A DNA stretch of 64,000 nucleotides. Source: Nitrosovibrio sp. Nv4. GTDB taxonomy: Bacteria > Pseudomonadota > Gammaproteobacteria > Burkholderiales > Nitrosomonadaceae. The notes beneath the pieces were generated by a model. That model was not told the DNA's origin, ran no database searches, and saw only the letters and a program-made list of their open reading frames with translations. The position numbers and the translations under genes were made by a program. Every line of letters starts with the position of its first letter. Within the stretch, counting starts at the first letter, position 1. Below, in pieces: positions 50,163-58,653 of this stretch. The stretch is from contig CAMAPK010000003.1 of NCBI GenBank assembly GCA_945860135.1, positions 62,001 to 126,000 on the forward strand, read 5' to 3'.

Positions 50163-50513
50163 TTAATCCTCTAGCTCGGGCGATGAATTACTTTTGTGCA
50201 ATGCGGAAAGCCGGTATTGCAGCAACGTATTATGCAGCTTGAGCATTATCGGGTCAGTACCTGCCACACGAAACAGACGCTCGACCCTTGCCCTGATACC
50301 TGCTTCCAGTGCGGCGCTCTCATCCAAGGTAAGCGGCACTTCCTGCGACACCATGACATAATCCACCTCGCGCTGTCTGAGTGAGGCAATCGTGGCAGCA
50401 GACAGCACCGTCCCCTCCGACAGCAGACAAGTGCCATTGGGATTACATACATCCTGCGCCAGCAGCATCCCTATTTCAATCTGATCAAGCGCCAAGCGTT
50501 CTGTTTTTATCAC
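50163..50513 (-). CDS. Small signalling-island protein of unknown function
   Basis: A 116-residue soluble protein I cannot name. It starts with GTG overlapping the upstream response regulator stop (GTGA). The sequence IEIGMLLAQDVCNPNGTCLLSEGTVLS, read in blocks, and the following IASLRQREVDYVMV recall the N-terminal segment found before many HD-GYP domains (a generic 'lead-in' of such proteins), but no HD-GYP follows. It may be a split or stand-alone version of that segment that binds the HDOD or HD-GYP protein. The coupling to its neighbour supports a joint role. Confidence 0.7.
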   Translation of the reverse strand: MIKTERLALDQIEIGMLLAQDVCNPNGTCLLSEGTVLSAATIASLRQREVDYVMVSQEVPLTLDESAALEAGIRARVERLFRVAGTDPIMLKLHNTLLQYRLSALHKSNSSPELED

Positions 50514-51328
50514 CCTGTCATCCCCTCAGGGTCTGGCACAATCACCAGCACCCGGCCTTCCGCTACCGAAGCAGCGCCCATCGAATAACCCCAGAATTCT
50601 ACATTACCTCCGTTCTCAAGCTGACAGGCGTGGCGTTTCGCGCCGCCCCCGAGAGAGTTAATCATGATTTGGGGTAATCGTTCCGAAGCATAGCATCCAA
50701 CCAGCGCCCCTCTACTGCCGGCAGAAAATAGCTCATCCGCCATGCGATTGGTAACGGCAATCAGGTCGTCTTCTCCAACACCAATTACCGCTACCGGCAG
50801 ACCCTCCAGTATTTCTTGTGATACCCGCAACATATCCAGGTTAAATATGCCTTCAAGGGTTTCTTTCTCCACGCGCTGCTCAAGCATCTGGTTAATATTC
50901 AGCAGTTGCCTATTCGCTTCCCGTAGCGCCTGTCCCAGCTGTATATTCTCCATTTTCATTTCGTAACGCTGAAAAGCCTCTTCCACATTGGCCCGCAGCA
51001 GATCGTCTTCCCATGGCTTGGTGAGAAATTTGTAGATGGCTCCACGGTTGATGGCATCTGTCACCGCGTTGAGTTCGGTATGTCCGCTCAACACGATCCG
51101 TATAGTATCGGGATAGAGATCCTTCACTTTGTTCAAGAATTCCACACCGGTCATTTCCGGCATGCGTTGATCGGAAATAATCACGCCCACCTCATTCTGT
51201 GCCAGCAGTTCCAGCCCTTCTCTGCCGCCAGCCGCTTTCAGAATGTTATAGCCGTCACGCCGCAGCAACCGTGCCAAGGCGGCGACAATATTCTCTTCGT
51301 CATCAATCAGCAGAAGTGTACGTTCCAT
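50510..51328 (-). CDS. Response regulator with coiled coil and PAS-like tail
   Basis: A 272-residue regulator. The receiver is intact (LLLIDDEENIV; Asp in IISDQRMPEMTG; Lys in TKPWED). A coiled coil follows (about 120-155), then a PAS-like domain (LEGLPVAVIGVGEDDLIAVTNR, in blocks). There is no DNA-binding or enzymatic output, so it may pass the signal through contacts with the HDOD or kinase proteins. The start is the second of two adjacent ATGs (51328), with TTAAGGA upstream; a TTG at 51358 is the outer limit. It is the first gene of the island. Confidence 0.88.
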   Translation of the reverse strand: MERTLLLIDDEENIVAALARLLRRDGYNILKAAGGREGLELLAQNEVGVIISDQRMPEMTGVEFLNKVKDLYPDTIRIVLSGHTELNAVTDAINRGAIYKFLTKPWEDDLLRANVEEAFQRYEMKMENIQLGQALREANRQLLNINQMLEQRVEKETLEGIFNLDMLRVSQEILEGLPVAVIGVGEDDLIAVTNRMADELFSAGSRGALVGCYASERLPQIMINSLGGGAKRHACQLENGGNVEFWGYSMGAASVAEGRVLVIVPDPEGMTG

Positions 51329-51602
51329 CATGTCCTTAAGCAGCAAATCCTGACTCAATCAGCCTTAGTGTAAGTGCGTCACGCATGCTATCAGTTTTTA
51401 TCCATTGCGTGCCAATCTGGTTTTGGGGCGATCAGACCGGTTAACTTGTTTTTGCGGCATAATGTGCCATGAACTTTAGCCCTCATTGAAATATTTCCTG
51501 GCGGTTATTGCTGGGTGTTACTGCGTGCCACACCCAATCTGCTGCATCAGGCTATGACTTTCCCCACCCGGAATGACGCTTTTAACTTGAGTGGCAAATA
51601 CG

Positions 51603-52067
51603 ATGTTCGACGTGATCCTGTTCCAACCCGAAATCCCGCCCAATACCGGCAACATCATTCGCCTGTGCGCGAATACGGGAACAAGGCTGCATCTCATCAA
51701 ACCACTGGGATTCGCTCTGGAAGACAAACAACTGCTGCGCGCCGGCCTGGATTATCACGAGTTTGCCAGCATAACGGTGCATGAGACCTGGGCAGACTGC
51801 GCCAGAAGTCCGCAAGGCCGGCGCATTTTTGCCGTATCCACCAAGGGAACGCAACGCTATAACCTGGCTTCTTATGCTACTGGTGATGCTTTTCTTTTCG
51901 GCGCGGAAAGCTGCGGATTGCCTGCTGAGTTGCTGGAAAGTTTTCCGGGAGACCGCCGCATCTGCGTACCGATGGTAGCTGGCAGTCGTAGCCTCAACCT
52001 ATCCAATACGGTCGCGGTAGTGCTCTACGAAGCCTGGCGGCAGGTTGGGTTTAGCGGAGCAAGCTGA
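51603..52067 (+). CDS. trmL: tRNA (cytidine/uridine-34 2'-O)-methyltransferase
   Basis: A 154-residue SPOUT (trefoil-knot) methyltransferase that modifies the wobble base of leucine tRNAs. Family stretches are [21 protein letters not shown], read as two blocks, FGAESCGLP and [15 protein letters not shown]. The start is the ATG at 51603 ([10 protein letters not shown]). A GTG at 51591 is in frame but less likely. Confidence 0.94.
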   Translation: MFDVILFQPEIPPNTGNIIRLCANTGTRLHLIKPLGFALEDKQLLRAGLDYHEFASITVHETWADCARSPQGRRIFAVSTKGTQRYNLASYATGDAFLFGAESCGLPAELLESFPGDRRICVPMVAGSRSLNLSNTVAVVLYEAWRQVGFSGAS

Positions 52068-52113
52068 GTACGCCTGCTGTCAGCCATAATATTTTTATCG
52101 GCACAGGATGCAA

Positions 52114-52135
52114 AACTGCGCTGCAGTTCTTTCTG
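52114..52135 (+). terminator. Weak terminator candidate after trmL
   Basis: AACTGC-GCT-GCAGTT makes a 6-bp stem followed by a T-rich CTTTCTGTT. It lies between the convergent trmL and gpsA genes. The stem is short and the T-run broken, so confidence is low. Confidence 0.3.
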
Positions 52136-52136
52136 T

Positions 52137-53126
52137 TCAGCCATTCTCGGTCTTCGGCTCCCGATTGAGCAGTGCTTCTACTGCCGCCTTGGGCAGCACA
52201 CCATCGTACAGTATGCTGCAGACTGCCTGAGTGATCGGCATTTCTACATCCAGTTCCCGGCTCAGCCGCAATACTTCCCGTGCGGTATACACACCTTCTG
52301 CAATGTGCCCGAGATCCTGCAGAATATCCGGCAGCGGCCAGCCTGCCGCCAGCATTAGGCCGACTCGCCGGTTGCGCGACAGATCGCCAGTAGTGGTGAG
52401 TATCAGATCGCCCATCCCCGCCAGCCCCAGGAAGGTTTCCATCTGCCCGCCGAGTTTCAGTCCCAACCGGGTAATCTCCGCCAACCCCCGTGTAATCAGT
52501 GCGGCACGGGCATTGTGACCGAACCCCATACCATCGGAAATGCCGGCAGCTATCGTAATGACATTCTTGACCGCCCCGCCTGTTTCGACACCAGCGACAT
52601 CATTGCTTGAATAAACTCGCAGCCGGGGAGTATGCAACTGTGCCGCAATGTTTCTGGAAAACTCTTCATCGTATGACGCCAAAGTCAATGCAGTAGGCAA
52701 TCCCTGCGCTACTTCTTGAGCAAAACTCGGCCCTGACAACACGCCACAAGGTGCCACTCCGGCATATTCCTCCTGTGCCACCTGATGCGGCAACTTGGCG
52801 GATTGCGCCTCGAATCCCTTGCACCCCCAGATCACCGGCACAGCTCTTCCACAGGCAACAACTCTGCGCAAAGTCTCGCGCAATCCGGCTACGGGAACGA
52901 CGATCAGCGCAAGATCGGCCGCATCAATGGCAGCGGCGAGCACGGACGTCAACTGCAGTGAATCAGATAGGGGGAAATCGGGAAGATAACGGCGATTGGT
53001 TCGCTGCGAGACCATCTCGGCGAGATGCTCCGCATCCGGTGTCCACAATGTCACTTGGTGGTGCGTACCGAGGTTAATGGCCAGTGCGGTGCCCCAAGCG
53101 CCTGCGCCCAGGATGGCTACTTTCAT
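52137..53126 (-). CDS. gpsA: Glycerol-3-phosphate dehydrogenase [NAD(P)+]
   Basis: GpsA reduces dihydroxyacetone phosphate to sn-glycerol 3-phosphate for phospholipid synthesis. 329 residues. The cofactor loop GAGAWGTALA is near the N-terminus, with GCKGFE, LSGPSFAQEVA, GGAVKNVITIAAGISDGMG (in blocks) and GLAGMGDLILT as family motifs. It overlaps the SH3 gene upstream by 4 bp (ATGA) and ends the minus-strand group rhodanese-grxC-secB-SH3-gpsA. Confidence 0.96.
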   Translation of the reverse strand: MKVAILGAGAWGTALAINLGTHHQVTLWTPDAEHLAEMVSQRTNRRYLPDFPLSDSLQLTSVLAAAIDAADLALIVVPVAGLRETLRRVVACGRAVPVIWGCKGFEAQSAKLPHQVAQEEYAGVAPCGVLSGPSFAQEVAQGLPTALTLASYDEEFSRNIAAQLHTPRLRVYSSNDVAGVETGGAVKNVITIAAGISDGMGFGHNARAALITRGLAEITRLGLKLGGQMETFLGLAGMGDLILTTTGDLSRNRRVGLMLAAGWPLPDILQDLGHIAEGVYTAREVLRLSRELDVEMPITQAVCSILYDGVLPKAAVEALLNREPKTENG

Positions 53127-53605
53127 GAACCCCAGACCTGATGCGTCCTGACGTAACCGCTCTGACCATCACGGTGACGCACCTTGATCCAGCCATTTAC
53201 GGCGGGTTCCAGCCATTCCATCACCACGTTTTGCTGGGCTTCAAATAACAGCGGCGAATTTATATCCGCCGCTTGATATGCCTCAGCTTGTGGTGCAGTG
53301 ACAATCACGTAGCGCTTGTTGCTTAATGCTTTCTCTTCCACCCAGGCAAGACTGCCGCCACTATCACGTACCTTGACCCAACCCTCAACTTTTACTATTG
53401 CTTCCACCGGCAGATGGCGACTTGCCACAAATATCTTGCCAGCCTTGAGCGAGGGAGCGTCATACATAATGGCAGCGTTGTCGGCTATGGAAAAAAAATC
53501 CAGTGCTGCAATGGCATGCCCCTGAATCAGCAGTAACGATGCCAGCAGCAACGCCTGAGTCTGGCGCCGCCGAGGTAAGCTTCCGAAGAGCGGAGAGTAT
53601 TTCAT
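53123..53605 (-). CDS. Periplasmic SH3-like protein
   Basis: A 160-residue secreted protein with a signal peptide (ALLLASLLLIQGHAIA) and two bacterial SH3 domains (AAIMYDAPSLKAGKIFV, then PLLFEAQQNVVMEWLE). Such domains bind cell-wall or protein partners. Each repeat ends with a Trp-Val/Ile-Lys-Val element (GWVKVRDSGG, GWIKVRHRDG). It begins 2 bp after secB and overlaps gpsA by 4 bp. Confidence 0.87.
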   Translation of the reverse strand: MKYSPLFGSLPRRRQTQALLLASLLLIQGHAIAALDFFSIADNAAIMYDAPSLKAGKIFVASRHLPVEAIVKVEGWVKVRDSGGSLAWVEEKALSNKRYVIVTAPQAEAYQAADINSPLLFEAQQNVVMEWLEPAVNGWIKVRHRDGQSGYVRTHQVWGS

Positions 53606-53607
53606 TT

Positions 53608-54087
53608 TCAGTGTGTTTGCTTGGCCTCTTCCGTTGACCCCGCTGCTGCCGCATTCAGGTCAGCCTGCTGTTTGTCCTGCTGGTAAATCACTTCAAAATT
53701 TACCGGGTTCAGAATTACCGGAGGGAATCCGGCGCGCGTGACTATGTCTGATACGGCCTCGCGCAAATAAGGAAATAGAATGTTGGGGCAAGCAATGCCT
53801 AATACCGGCTCCATTTCAGTTTCTGCTAGGTTACGTATCTGAAAGATGCCGGCCTGCCGGACCTCTACCAGAAACATGGTCTTGTCATTGACTTTGGCAG
53901 TAATGGTTGCGGTCAACAGTGCCTCATACATGCCTTCATCGATGCGCTCACCTATCGTGTGCAATTGCACATCCACTTGGGGCGCTTCACGTTCAAGAAA
54001 AACTCCCGGTGCATTGGGAATCTCCAGAGACAGGTCTTTGACGTAGATTTTCTCGATGCGAAAAACCGGTTGCTGCTGCTCGCTCAT
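53608..54087 (-). CDS. secB: SecB protein-export chaperone
   Basis: SecB holds precursor proteins unfolded for SecA and the Sec translocon. The 159-residue protein has FRIEKIYVKDLSLEIPNAP and LGIACPNILFPYLREAVSD, which define the family, and an acidic/polar C-terminal tail (KQQADLNAAAAG). Gene order with grxC and gpsA is conserved in Beta- and Gammaproteobacteria. Confidence 0.96.
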   Translation of the reverse strand: MSEQQQPVFRIEKIYVKDLSLEIPNAPGVFLEREAPQVDVQLHTIGERIDEGMYEALLTATITAKVNDKTMFLVEVRQAGIFQIRNLAETEMEPVLGIACPNILFPYLREAVSDIVTRAGFPPVILNPVNFEVIYQQDKQQADLNAAAAGSTEEAKQTH

Positions 54088-54194
54088 AGTGAATTCCGTG
54101 TTGATTGATTTAAAAAGTAGCGCACTGGCGTAACAATCAGTATCGCAGGGATGCAGTCATTCCGGAAAACGGTTGAACCATCGCGGGACATACA

Positions 54195-54452
54195 TCAGGC
54201 CACCAAAAGCTTTACCAGCCCATCGTTGCGATCAAGTTGCACCAGATCATCGTAACCGCCGACATGAGTGTCACCAATATAAATTTGCGGGACGGTACGG
54301 CGCGCACTTTTCTGCATCATTTCGGCGCGGCGGACAGGATCCAGATCAATGCGAATTTTTTCGATCTCCGTTACCCCTTTGGAGCGTAATAGCCGTTCTG
54401 CCATGATGCAATATGGGCAAGTGCCAGTGGAGTACATGATTACTCTGACCAC
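54195..54452 (-). CDS. grxC: Glutaredoxin 3
   Basis: An 85-residue dithiol glutaredoxin with the CPYC active site (YSTGTCPYCIMAERLL), the cis-Pro in RTVPQIYIG and the GSH-binding GGYDDL. It reduces protein disulfides using glutathione. The start is GTG at 54452; an ATG five codons later (MYSTGT) is possible. It sits between the rhodanese-like gene and secB. Confidence 0.94.
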   Translation of the reverse strand: MVRVIMYSTGTCPYCIMAERLLRSKGVTEIEKIRIDLDPVRRAEMMQKSARRTVPQIYIGDTHVGGYDDLVQLDRNDGLVKLLVA

Positions 54453-54462
54453 GCAATTGCCC

Positions 54463-54882
54463 CTACTTCTGCACTATTGGTAAATTCGCCTTCTGCCATG
54501 TGTCGATGCCCCCTGCAAGATTATGCACATGGACAAAACCATGTTTGAGCAGAATCGAACCGGCTTTACCGGTGGTATTCATGCCGCTGCGGTGTATCAG
54601 CACGATAGGCTTACTTTTGAATTTTTCCAGTTCCTGTATCCTGTCCTCAAGCTTGTCGGCGGGAATATGCTTTGAATTGACGATGTGCCCCGCATCATAT
54701 TCACTGCCTTCGCGTACATCCAGCACCAACGCATCCTTGTAGTTGATGAGCTGAACAGCCACCAGAGTATCCACCTCATTACCGGAGCGACGTGCCGACA
54801 GCAACGACCACAGCAGCATGCCGCCGCTCACCGCAGCAGCAAGGATCATGGCAAAATTATTCTGTACGAATGCTGATTCCAT
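54463..54882 (-). CDS. Membrane-anchored rhodanese-like protein lacking cysteine
   Basis: A 139-residue YibN-like protein: an N-terminal membrane helix (AMILAAAVSGGMLLW) followed by a rhodanese fold (ALVLDVREGSEYDAGHI, HIPADKL, NLAGGIDTW). The active-site loop reads IVLIHRSGMNTTG: the catalytic Cys position holds His97, and the whole protein contains no cysteine. Sulfurtransferase activity is therefore not expected. The order yibN-like-grxC-secB-gpsA is the same as in E. coli, so the role is likely linked to secretion or redox of exported proteins rather than sulfur transfer (inference). Confidence 0.9.
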   Translation of the reverse strand: MESAFVQNNFAMILAAAVSGGMLLWSLLSARRSGNEVDTLVAVQLINYKDALVLDVREGSEYDAGHIVNSKHIPADKLEDRIQELEKFKSKPIVLIHRSGMNTTGKAGSILLKHGFVHVHNLAGGIDTWQKANLPIVQK

Positions 54883-55147
54883 ATCTATTCCTTCATCTCC
54901 TCAACCGTAGATTTTATCAGAGACTGGAACATTCCGGGACCCTCTTGTTCCAACCGACTCAAAACAGGCCCTGAGCGGCATGCTGGCAAAAGCGCTGCTG
55001 ATCAGTTTTCTGTTATTTGCCGGGTTCCGGAAAACTTCCCCGTCGTTCAGACCAATTGCATGCTGCGGTATCTGACAAAATATATTAAAATATCATCATA
55101 TTTCAAACTGCTTCATAGAAGATCTCATCCTTTTCATAAAGGCCAAC

Positions 55148-55897
55148 ATGAAGAAACTTGTTCTCCTGCGGCATGGAGAGAGTACCTGGAACGAGGAAAA
55201 TCGCTTTACTGGTTGGACCGATGTGGATTTGTCGCAGAAAGGCCTGGAGGAAGCCAGAAATTCCGGCCGGTTGTTGCGGGAAAACGGGTTCATATTCGAT
55301 GTTGCCTACACTTCAGTATTGAAGCGCGCCATACGCACTTTATGGATCGCGCTGGATGAAATGGATCAGATGTGGGTTCCGGTCAATCTTTCCTGGCGAC
55401 TGAACGAACGACATTATGGCGCGCTGCAGGGTCTCAATAAAGCCGAAACAGCGACCATATATGGTGATGAGCAGGTCCTGATCTGGCGCCGCAGCTACGA
55501 TATCCGGCCACCTGCGCTGACTGCCGAGGATGAGCGCTACCCTGGCTTTGATCCCCGTTACCGAAATTTGGCCAAACAAGATATTCCCCTGACCGAGTGT
55601 CTCCAGGACACAGTGACAAGATTCCTTCCTTACTGGAACGAAACCATTGCGCCAGTGGTGCGATCCGGGCAGAGGACCATCATTGCCGCCCATGGTAATT
55701 CACTGCGGGCGCTGGTTAAGTATCTCGACAATATCTCCGATCAGGATATCCTCGAACTCAATATTCCTACTGGCATACCGCTGGTGTACGAGCTTGACGA
55801 CGATCTGAAACCCATCCGGAATTACTACCTGGGCGATCAGGCGGAAATCGAAAAAGCCAGGCAAGCCGTGGCAAATCAGGGCAAAGCGAAGGCATAG
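55148..55897 (+). CDS. gpmA: 2,3-bisphosphoglycerate-dependent phosphoglycerate mutase
   Basis: GpmA interconverts 2- and 3-phosphoglycerate in glycolysis and gluconeogenesis. 249 residues. The phospho-histidine lies in [19 protein letters not shown] (shown in blocks), with [12 protein letters not shown] and [15 protein letters not shown] as further active-site motifs. AT-rich DNA upstream (55075-55110) probably holds the promoter. The EnvC-type gene follows immediately. Confidence 0.96.
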   Translation: MKKLVLLRHGESTWNEENRFTGWTDVDLSQKGLEEARNSGRLLRENGFIFDVAYTSVLKRAIRTLWIALDEMDQMWVPVNLSWRLNERHYGALQGLNKAETATIYGDEQVLIWRRSYDIRPPALTAEDERYPGFDPRYRNLAKQDIPLTECLQDTVTRFLPYWNETIAPVVRSGQRTIIAAHGNSLRALVKYLDNISDQDILELNIPTGIPLVYELDDDLKPIRNYYLGDQAEIEKARQAVANQGKAKA

Positions 55898-57151
55898 TTG
55901 GGGTCAATCCGCGCTTATGACTTTTCCCCGGCACAAGCACGCTTGAAAACATCCCTATATATCCGTAAGGAACCGCTGAAGGTACTTTTAAAACTCATCT
56001 TGCCTTGCGTGCTGGTGTTATCGTATCCGCTCCATGCCGCCCCCAAAGCCAGCCCGGAAGACCTGAAGCAGCTGCGTCACCGCATTGAGGCATTGCAGAA
56101 AGAACTGGCAAGCAAGGAAGAATCGCGATCGGAAGCAGCAGATGCATTGCGTGAATCGGAACAAGCCATTAGCGGCGCCAGCCGTAAGCTAGCCGAACTC
56201 GCCCAGGAGCAGCACGCAGCCAATGGCACTCTTAACCAATTGCAAGCCCGGTCCGGGCAAGTCAGAAGCAATATCGATACGCAACAGTTGCAGTTAAGCA
56301 AACTGCTCTACCAACAGTATGTTGGCGGACAACAGGAATATCTGCGGCTGTTGCTCAATCAGCAGGACCCCAACCAGATTGCACGTGAATTGCATTACTA
56401 CAGTTATCTCTCGCGTGCGCACGTGGAGAGTATCAATGCGCTACGCGCCAGCCTTGAGCAGCTTGATGCGCTCACCCGCGAGAGCCGCAATAAAAGTTTG
56501 GAAATTGCCGCAATTCAGGCGGAGCAGGCCAAGCAGAAGAAACACCTGGAGCAGGAAAAAACCGAGCATAAGAAACTGCTCGCGCGCATTTCGTTGCAGG
56601 TTGAGCAGCAACGGCGCGAAATCGGCAAACTCAAGCGTGACGAGGATCGTCTCTCTCGTCTGGTGGAGAGAATCGGCAAACTGCTCGCGCAAAAGAACCG
56701 CTCCACGCCTCTGAGCAACAGCAGCTTGCCCGATGCATCGACGGATGGAGATCCGTTCGCGGCACTCAAAGGCCGTTTGAGTCTGCCGGTACGAGGGGAA
56801 CTTACCAACCGCTTTGGCAGTCCACGTTCTGATGGCGGTATGACGTGGAAAGGATTGTTCATCCGCTCACCCAGCGGTGAAGAGGTTAAAGCCATTGCCG
56901 GTGGCCGCGTGGTATTTGCCGACTGGCTAAGAGGATTCGGCAATCTCATGATCGTGGATCACGGTGGCAGTTACATGAGCCTCTACGGCAATAACGAGAT
57001 CATCTACAAACAAGTGGGTGATACCATACGCGGTGGTGACACCATTGCCGCAGTGGGAAACAGCGGCGGCAATGCGGATTCCGGTTTATACTTTGAGCTA
57101 CGCCATCAAGGCAAACCGTTTGACCCCTTAAACTGGGTCAGAATAAAATGA
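55898..57151 (+). CDS. envC: EnvC-type murein hydrolase activator (degenerate LytM)
   Basis: An EnvC-like protein of up to 417 residues: signal peptide (VLLKLILPCVLVLSYPLHA), a long coiled coil (about 50-290) and a C-terminal LytM/M23 domain. The zinc ligands of active M23 peptidases are missing (WKGLFIRSP and HGGSYMSLYGNNE in place of HxxxD and HxH), as in E. coli EnvC, which activates amidases instead of cutting peptidoglycan. The start is unclear. TTG at 55898 directly follows the gpmA stop and is the outer limit; TTG at 55943 is possible; CTG at 55976 has AAGGA 5 bases before it and gives the best signal peptide. Confidence 0.9.
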   Translation: MGSIRAYDFSPAQARLKTSLYIRKEPLKVLLKLILPCVLVLSYPLHAAPKASPEDLKQLRHRIEALQKELASKEESRSEAADALRESEQAISGASRKLAELAQEQHAANGTLNQLQARSGQVRSNIDTQQLQLSKLLYQQYVGGQQEYLRLLLNQQDPNQIARELHYYSYLSRAHVESINALRASLEQLDALTRESRNKSLEIAAIQAEQAKQKKHLEQEKTEHKKLLARISLQVEQQRREIGKLKRDEDRLSRLVERIGKLLAQKNRSTPLSNSSLPDASTDGDPFAALKGRLSLPVRGELTNRFGSPRSDGGMTWKGLFIRSPSGEEVKAIAGGRVVFADWLRGFGNLMIVDHGGSYMSLYGNNEIIYKQVGDTIRGGDTIAAVGNSGGNADSGLYFELRHQGKPFDPLNWVRIK

Positions 57152-57182
57152 ATGGCAATAACATAAGTCTGGAGAAAATGTA

Positions 57183-58616
57183 ATGCGCAACAAGATGCAG
57201 CAATTCAGCCTGATTCTTTTTGGCGCCGTCGCGGGCGTGATGCTGAGCCTCAATTTCTCTGCGGTGGCCAACAAGGATACCAAGGAAGTCCTGCGTCCGC
57301 TTCCGGTCGAAGAGCTGCGCGCGTTTACCGAAGTATTTGGCCGCATCAAAAGCGATTATGTCGAACCGGTAGAAGACAAGAAGCTGATCACTGAAGCCAT
57401 TAACGGCATGCTGACTGGGCTCGATCCACATTCTGCCTACCTGGATATGGATGCCTACAAGGAGCTGCAAATTGGCACTCAGGGCGAATTCGGCGGACTG
57501 GGCATTGAAGTCACCATGGAAGACGGCTTTGTTAAAGTAGTTTCGCCTATTGAAGATACGCCTGCATTCCGTGCCGGGATCAAAACCGGCGATCTGATCA
57601 TCAAACTGGACGATACCGCGGTTAAAGGTCTGTCTCTGAGCGACGCAATCAAACGCATGCGTGGCAAACCCAATACCCCCATCACCATTACCGTATCGCG
57701 CAAGGGTGAGACCAAGCCGCTGCTGTTCACCCTGGTACGCGCCATTATCAAGATTCAGAGCGTCAAATCGAAATTGATTGAACCTGGCTATGCGTACATA
57801 CGCATTACCCAGTTTCAGGAGCAAACCGGCGAGAATCTGGCCAAGGCCATAGACAAGTTGTTTAAAGAAAGCCCGGTGCCGATGAAAGGGCTGATACTGG
57901 ACCTGCGGAATGATCCGGGCGGATTGCTGAACGGTGCAGTGGCGGTGTCTGCTGCTTTCCTACCGGCCAACTCACTCGTGGTTTATACCGATGGCCGTAC
58001 CGATGACGCCAAGATGAAACTCAGGGCCAGCCCCGAATTTTACCTGCGTGACTCCAAAGGTGACTACCTGAGAGGATTGCCGCCAGAGATCAAGACCGTG
58101 CCCATGGTCACGCTGGTGAATGCCGGCTCGGCTTCCGCCTCGGAAATTGTTGCGGGTGCGTTGCAGGACCATAAGCGCTCCGTAGTCATGGGCACCCAGA
58201 CTTTCGGCAAGGGGTCGGTACAAACGATACTGCCGCTGGGCAACAATACCGCCATCAAGCTCACCACCGCGCGCTATTACACGCCCAACGGGCAATCCAT
58301 CCAGGCCAAGGGAATCACGCCGGACATCGCCGACGCATCAGCAAAAGACGAATCTGCGCGCCTGCGTGAATCTGATCTGGATCGCCATCTGTCCAATGGA
58401 AAGACCGACAAGACCAAACCTGCCGATGCGGCAAAAGCCGCACCAAAGCCGGCAATCAAGGCACCCAAACCGGAGAACGGCGACGACAGCAGCAAGAAAC
58501 CTGAGCCGCCGATGGAATTTGGCTCCAGCAATGACTTGTTGCTGACCCAGGCAATGAATCACCTCAAAGGTATCGTTCCCGAACCGGAAAAGAAACCTGC
58601 AGAAACCAGCAATTGA
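57183..58616 (+). CDS. ctpA: C-terminal processing peptidase (S41)
   Basis: A 477-residue periplasmic protease with an N-terminal anchor (FSLILFGAVAGVMLSLNFSAVA), a PDZ domain (FGGLGIEVTMEDGFVKVVSP, in blocks) and the S41 catalytic core: Ser in NAGSASASEIVAGAL and Lys in GTQTFGKGSVQT. A Lys/Pro-rich tail follows. CtpA-type enzymes trim C-termini of envelope proteins and affect peptidoglycan enzymes. The neighbour EnvC activator supports a cell-wall role. Confidence 0.95.
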   Translation: MRNKMQQFSLILFGAVAGVMLSLNFSAVANKDTKEVLRPLPVEELRAFTEVFGRIKSDYVEPVEDKKLITEAINGMLTGLDPHSAYLDMDAYKELQIGTQGEFGGLGIEVTMEDGFVKVVSPIEDTPAFRAGIKTGDLIIKLDDTAVKGLSLSDAIKRMRGKPNTPITITVSRKGETKPLLFTLVRAIIKIQSVKSKLIEPGYAYIRITQFQEQTGENLAKAIDKLFKESPVPMKGLILDLRNDPGGLLNGAVAVSAAFLPANSLVVYTDGRTDDAKMKLRASPEFYLRDSKGDYLRGLPPEIKTVPMVTLVNAGSASASEIVAGALQDHKRSVVMGTQTFGKGSVQTILPLGNNTAIKLTTARYYTPNGQSIQAKGITPDIADASAKDESARLRESDLDRHLSNGKTDKTKPADAAKAAPKPAIKAPKPENGDDSSKKPEPPMEFGSSNDLLLTQAMNHLKGIVPEPEKKPAETSN

Positions 58617-58653
58617 TTCCGCCGGGAGTAACTGGATCAATCTCATTACAGTT

